This document shows, piece after piece, positions 60,077 through 64,000 of a stretch of 64,000 bases of DNA. This DNA comes from Mycolicibacterium austroafricanum (GTDB lineage Bacteria > Actinomycetota > Actinomycetes > Mycobacteriales > Mycobacteriaceae). Numbering within the stretch: position 1 is the first letter of the stretch; every line of letters begins with the position of its first letter. The position numbers and the translations under genes were made by a program. Below the pieces are notes generated by a model, which had not been told where the DNA came from, searched no databases, and saw only the letters and a list, made by a program, of their open reading frames with translations. The DNA is taken from NCBI RefSeq assembly GCF_000612725.1, contig NZ_HG964456.1, positions 62,001 to 126,000 on the forward strand, written 5' to 3'.

Positions 60077-63052
60077 GTGGCCAAACCCGCGACACAGCGC
60101 CCCAGGTTGCCCGGTGTCGGTCGGCTCGGGCTCGTGGAGCCGACGGCGCAGGCCGATCTGGACACGCTGGGGTGGAACACCGACGCCCATGTCGAGCTGT
60201 TGTGGTCGCTGTCGCGTGCGCCGGATGCCGATACGGCGCTCAAGGCCATCGTCCGTCTCTCCGAGGCGCTCGGCCCCGGCTGGGCCGAACTCGACGGCGA
60301 GCTCCTGACCGACCGCTCACTGCGCGGCCGCTTGTTCGCGGTGCTCGGGTCTTCTCTGGCCCTCGGCGACCACCTGGTCGCCAATCCCGACTCGTGGCGC
60401 CTGCTGGCGGGCAATGTCAAACTTCCGTACCCGCAGGAACTGCGGGAGATGTTCGCCGATCAGGCCGACCGTGTCGACGGGGCGACGGCGGCCATCCCGC
60501 CGCTGCGCACGCTGTATCGCGACCGTCTGCTCGTGCTGGCCGCCCTCGACGTCGCGTCCACAGTGGAGAACGAACCGGTGCTGCCGTTCAGCGTGGTCGG
60601 TGAACACCTCTCCGACCTCGCCGACGCGGCACTGGCCGCGGCGCTGCGGGTGGTCACGGCCTCGGTGTGCGGCGACCAGCCCGCACCGGCACTGAGCGTC
60701 ATCGCGATGGGCAAATGCGGTGCGCAGGAACTGAATTACGTCAGCGACGTCGACGTCATCTTCGTCACCGACGACGGCTCCCACAGCAGCCTGGCGCTTG
60801 CCACCAGGATCGCCGGCGAGATGATGAGGCTGGCCTCCGAGGCGTTCTTCGAGGTGGATGCCGCGCTGCGCCCGGAGGGTAAGCAAGGCCAGCTGGTGCG
60901 CACGCTGGATTCCCACATCGCCTACTACGAGCGGTGGGCCAAGACGTGGGAGTTCCAGGCGCTGCTCAAGGCGCGACCCGCCGCCGGCGACATGGAGCTG
61001 GGCAACCGGTACACCGAGGCGCTGATGCCGATGGTGTGGACGGCGTCCGAGCGCGAGGACTTCGTGCCCGAGGTGCAGGCGATGCGCAGGCGGGTCGAAG
61101 AGCTGGTGCCCGCGGGGGTCCGCACCCGCGAGATCAAGCTCGGCTCAGGCGGTCTGCGCGACGTCGAGTTCGCCGTGCAGTTGCTGCAGCTGGTGCACGG
61201 CCGCAACGACGAGTCTCTGCATGTGGCCTCGACCGTCAACGCGCTGGCGGCGTTGGGCGACGGTGGCTACATCGGCCGCGACGACGCCGCGAACATGACT
61301 GCGTCCTACGAATTCCTGCGGCTGCTCGAGCATCGGCTGCAGCTGCAGCGCCTCAAGCGCACCCACATGCTGCCCGAGGCCGACGACGAGGAATCGATGC
61401 GCTGGCTCGCGCGCGCCGCGCACATGCGTCCGGACGGCAGGCACGATGCGCTCGGGGTGTTGCGCGAGGAGCTCAAGCGGCAGAACCACCGGGTGTCCCG
61501 GCTGCACGCGAAACTGTTCTACCAGCCGCTGCTGGAATCGGTCGGCCAAGCGTCCCTTGGTCTTTCGGACGTGATGAGCACCGATGCCGCCGAGCGCCAG
61601 CTCGCCGCGCTCGGATACGAGGGGCCGCAGAGCGCGCTGACGCACCTGGCCGCCCTGACGGGCAGCTCCGGCCGGCGGGGCCGCGTGCAGCAGGTGCTGC
61701 TGCCGACACTGCTGGACTGGTTGTCCGACACGCCCGACCCCGACGCGGGGCTGCTGGCCTACCGCAGGATCAGCGACGAACTCGCCGAGCAGCGGTGGTA
61801 TCTGGCGACGCTGCGTGACGAGGGCGCGGTCGCCAAACGGTTGATGCATGTGCTCGGCACGTCGGCCTACGTGCCGGAACTGCTGATGCGCGCACCCGAG
61901 GTGATCCAGCTCTACGCCGACGGCCCCAACGGACCGAAACTGTGCGATGTCGACACCGAGAGTTTTGCAAAGTCACTGGTGGCTTCGGCGGCCCGGCACG
62001 CGGATCCGATGCGCGCGATCGCCGCGGCGCGATCGCTGCGCCGGCGCGAACTGGCCCGGATCGCCTCGGCCGACCTGCTCGGCATGCTGGACGTCACCGC
62101 GGTGTGCAAGCAGCTCACGTTGGTGTGGGTGGCGGTGCTGCAGGCCGCACTCGACGCGGTGATTCGGGCGAACTCGCCGGACGGCAAGGCGCCGGCACGG
62201 ATCGCCGTCATCGGCATGGGCCGGCTGGGCGGCGGAGAACTCGGGTACGGCTCGGACGCCGACGTGATGTTCGTGTGCGAACCCCACGCCGGTGTCGAGG
62301 AATCCACCGCGGTCAAGTGGTCGACCACGGTCGCCGAACAGGTCCGCGCCCGGCTCGGCACCCCGAGCGCCGACCCGCCGTTGGAGGTCGACGCCAACCT
62401 GCGTCCCGAGGGGCGCAGCGGTCCGCTGGTGCGGACGCTGGCCTCCTACGAGGCGTACTACACACAGTGGGCGCAGGCCTGGGAAGTCCAGGCGCTGCTG
62501 CGTGCGCACCGGGTGGCCGGCGACCTGGAACTGGGGGAGCGGTTCCTGTTGATGATCGACAAGACCCGGTACCCCGCCGGCGGAGTGTCGCCGGAGACCG
62601 TGCGGGAGATCCGCCGCATCAAGGCGCGGGTGGACGCCGAGCGGCTGCCCCGCGGAGCGGACCCGAACACCCACACCAAGCTGGGCCGCGGCGGGCTCGC
62701 CGACATCGAGTGGACGGTGCAACTGCTTCAGTTGCGTTTCGCGCACAAAATCCCGGCGCTGCACACCACCTCGACGCTGGAGACCCTCAACGCGATCGGC
62801 GCTGCCGAGTTGATCGCCGAGGGTGACATCGAACTGCTGCGCGAGGCATGGCTGACGGCGACCCGGGCCCGCAATGCGCTGGTGCTGGTGCGCGGCAAGC
62901 CCACCGATCAGCTACCCGGGCCGGGCAAGCTGCTCACGGCGGTCGCGGTGGCCGCCGGGTGGCCCGGCGGCGACGGTGGCGAGTTCCTGGACAACTACCT
63001 GCGGGTGACACGGCGGGCGAAGGCCGTGGTCCTGAGAGTTTTCGGAGGCTGA
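60077..63052 (+). CDS. glnE: Glutamine synthetase adenylyltransferase/deadenylylase
   Basis: The protein has about 991 residues in two related halves. The first contains AMGKCGAQELNYVSDVDVIFV, the removing domain; the second contains GMGRLGGGELGYGSDADVMFV, the transferase domain. It controls GlnA1 activity by adding or removing AMP. GTG 60077 is preferred because TACCTT ends seven bases before it; ATG 60071 is possible. The stop codon lies in the first unit of a tandem repeat. Confidence 0.94.
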   Translation: MAKPATQRPRLPGVGRLGLVEPTAQADLDTLGWNTDAHVELLWSLSRAPDADTALKAIVRLSEALGPGWAELDGELLTDRSLRGRLFAVLGSSLALGDHLVANPDSWRLLAGNVKLPYPQELREMFADQADRVDGATAAIPPLRTLYRDRLLVLAALDVASTVENEPVLPFSVVGEHLSDLADAALAAALRVVTASVCGDQPAPALSVIAMGKCGAQELNYVSDVDVIFVTDDGSHSSLALATRIAGEMMRLASEAFFEVDAALRPEGKQGQLVRTLDSHIAYYERWAKTWEFQALLKARPAAGDMELGNRYTEALMPMVWTASEREDFVPEVQAMRRRVEELVPAGVRTREIKLGSGGLRDVEFAVQLLQLVHGRNDESLHVASTVNALAALGDGGYIGRDDAANMTASYEFLRLLEHRLQLQRLKRTHMLPEADDEESMRWLARAAHMRPDGRHDALGVLREELKRQNHRVSRLHAKLFYQPLLESVGQASLGLSDVMSTDAAERQLAALGYEGPQSALTHLAALTGSSGRRGRVQQVLLPTLLDWLSDTPDPDAGLLAYRRISDELAEQRWYLATLRDEGAVAKRLMHVLGTSAYVPELLMRAPEVIQLYADGPNGPKLCDVDTESFAKSLVASAARHADPMRAIAAARSLRRRELARIASADLLGMLDVTAVCKQLTLVWVAVLQAALDAVIRANSPDGKAPARIAVIGMGRLGGGELGYGSDADVMFVCEPHAGVEESTAVKWSTTVAEQVRARLGTPSADPPLEVDANLRPEGRSGPLVRTLASYEAYYTQWAQAWEVQALLRAHRVAGDLELGERFLLMIDKTRYPAGGVSPETVREIRRIKARVDAERLPRGADPNTHTKLGRGGLADIEWTVQLLQLRFAHKIPALHTTSTLETLNAIGAAELIAEGDIELLREAWLTATRARNALVLVRGKPTDQLPGPGKLLTAVAVAAGWPGGDGGEFLDNYLRVTRRAKAVVLRVFGG

Positions 63053-63148
63053 GCCGACTATGGGCAGGAGAGGCTGAGCCGACTATGGGCAGGAGGGGCT
63101 GAGCCGACTATGGGCAGGAGAGGCTGAGCCGACTATGGGCCGGAGAGG
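63045..63148 (+). repeat. 25-bp tandem repeat behind glnE
   Basis: Four units of GGCTGAGCCGACTATGGGCAGGAGA start at about 63047, 63072, 63097 and 63122. The first contains the glnE stop codon, and the last supplies the GGAGAGGG ribosome site of the thioesterase gene. Confidence 0.9.
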
Positions 63149-63152
63149 GTAA

Positions 63153-63782
63153 ATGGACTTCACGTTCGAGGCGATCAGCGCCGAGGAGTATGACCGGCAG
63201 CGGGCCAGCTACGAGCCGCTGACCGATGCGCTGCGCAGGTTGATCGATGTGGGCATCCACACCGAGGTCGAGGACGCGACGGTGCAGCAGGCGCTCACCC
63301 ACCTTGCGGCGGCCGAGGAGCTGCTGGGGCGGCAGCAGCGGTCGGGTCGGTCGACGCTGCGGCATGCCGACACCGGACGGCCCGTCGCCTGGGCGAATCC
63401 TGCTGTGGGCCTTCGCAACGCGATCGCTCCACCGATGCGCATCGAGCACGAGCCGGACGGCACCTGCTGGAGCGAGTTCACCCTCGGCCCCGCCTACGAA
63501 GGCCCGCCGGGCTGGGTGCACGGCGGAATCGCAGCGCTGGTGCTCGACCATCTCCTCGGCGAGGTGGCCAGCGACGGGCTCACTCAACCGAGGTTCACCG
63601 GGACGATCAGCCTGCGCTATCTGCGGGGCACACCGCTGGGCCCGCTTCGCGCGGAGGCCTTTGTCGAGCGCTCGGAGGGGGCCAAGACGTTCGCCCGCGG
63701 TTATCTGATGGATGCCGACGGTGTGACCGTCGAGGCCGACGGGGTGTTCATCACGCCGGCGTGGGCGCGTGACGCAGGATGA
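63153..63782 (+). CDS. Hotdog-fold (PaaI-type) thioesterase
   Basis: The 209-residue protein has the hotdog core with GPPGWVHGGIAALVLDHLLGEVA, typical of PaaI thioesterases with Asp/His at the active site. The N-terminal 60 residues are a helical addition. It overlaps the next gene by ATGA. Confidence 0.85.
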   Translation: MDFTFEAISAEEYDRQRASYEPLTDALRRLIDVGIHTEVEDATVQQALTHLAAAEELLGRQQRSGRSTLRHADTGRPVAWANPAVGLRNAIAPPMRIEHEPDGTCWSEFTLGPAYEGPPGWVHGGIAALVLDHLLGEVASDGLTQPRFTGTISLRYLRGTPLGPLRAEAFVERSEGAKTFARGYLMDADGVTVEADGVFITPAWARDAG

Positions 63783-64000
63783 AGTTCTATGTCAGCACGG
63801 CGTTCCTGGACACCCGGGAGGCCGTCGAGATCGCCAAGGCGGCAGACGATCTGGGTTATCACGGGATGGCGATCCCCGACCACGTCATCAACCTGGAGAC
63901 TCTGCAGACGCCGTACCCGTACACGAAAGACGGCCAGCGGCGGTGGGAGGCGTTCACCGACTGGCCGGACCCGTGGGTGATGATCGGCGCGATCGCGCTG
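63779..64000 (+). CDS. LLM-class F420-dependent oxidoreductase (5' part)
   Basis: The first 74 codons encode MKFYVSTAFLDTREAVEIAKAADDLGYHG followed by MAIPDHV, the start of a luciferase-like F420-dependent oxidoreductase. The rest is outside the window. Confidence 0.8.
   Translation, partial: MKFYVSTAFLDTREAVEIAKAADDLGYHGMAIPDHVINLETLQTPYPYTKDGQRRWEAFTDWPDPWVMIGAIAL

Overview
The window comes from a high-GC mycobacterium, most likely a fast-growing Mycolicibacterium-type species. The right half reproduces, gene for gene, a stretch known from M. tuberculosis around Rv2221c-Rv2236c: cobD, a SURF1 gene, ptpA, ptkA, a Nif3-like gene, a zinc-ribbon gene, RNase HI/CobC, rnpB, a CYTH/CHAD gene, panB, the caeA/Hip1-type proteases, glnA2 and glnE. 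Many genes have a TAnnnT -10 box six or seven bases before the start codon, the mark of mycobacterial leaderless mRNAs.

Positions 1 to about 29,440 form an accessory island. Its right border is a 42-bp copy of the 3' half of a tRNA-Val(UAC) gene (29395-29436). The identity starts inside the anticodon loop, as expected of an att site left by a tRNA-targeting tyrosine integrase. The intact tRNA and the integrase would lie left of this window.

Island, 0-13.7 kb: a cell-envelope and metal module. A BlaI-type repressor and an M56 (BlaR-like) membrane protease form an overlapping pair, divergent from a RipA-like NlpC/P60 endopeptidase. Nearby are a second NlpC/P60 gene, an LdtB-type L,D-transpeptidase, a His-rich membrane protein, a DUF2933 protein and an OmpR-type regulator whose receiver has lost its phospho-acceptor. 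Palindromic sites built on CTAC/GTAG (core CTACGTAG) lie in front of most of these genes, so I propose that they form one BlaI regulon. The leftmost 3 kb looks like a decayed second copy of the same module: remnants of an L,D-transpeptidase, a RipC-like hydrolase, a DUF305 lipoprotein, a response regulator and the His-rich protein. A sterol-desaturase-like gene, an AraC regulator and a copper-ATPase remnant behind a CsoR/RicR-type palindrome complete this part.

Island, 13.7-24 kb: mobile-element debris (IS481 transposase, histidine kinase and NlpC remnants), a lone MbcA-like antitoxin, a Fic toxin/antitoxin pair, then metal resistance. The metal genes are cadD, a P1B-ATPase with a CmtR-like repressor, a Met-rich membrane protein, a DUF302 protein, a blue-copper cupredoxin, a SHOCT protein, and a CDF-type transporter with a truncated ArsR gene. 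Copies of one ~19-bp repeat occur on both sides of the metal block (15.6 and 23.9 kb).

Island, 24-29.4 kb: a two-gene unit of unknown function behind a perfect 18-bp palindrome, a 648-residue protein of unknown function, and a MenA/MenT-type toxin-antitoxin pair with its own operator.

Core, 29.4-64 kb: a MASE1-PAS-GGDEF cyclase, a SOUL protein, a membrane/cupredoxin/NirK-like fusion with a CopD-like protein, an amidohydrolase, the cobD to RNase H/CobC block, a cupin regulator divergent from a flavoprotein-methyltransferase operon, an HNH/DUF222 protein, an AraC-VOC pair, rnpB, a FAAL/enoyl-CoA hydratase pair, panB, a WS/DGAT acyltransferase, two Hip1-like proteases, glnA2, glnE, a thioesterase and the start of an F420-dependent oxidoreductase. 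Two minisatellites begin exactly at the 3' ends of the enoyl-CoA hydratase gene and glnE.
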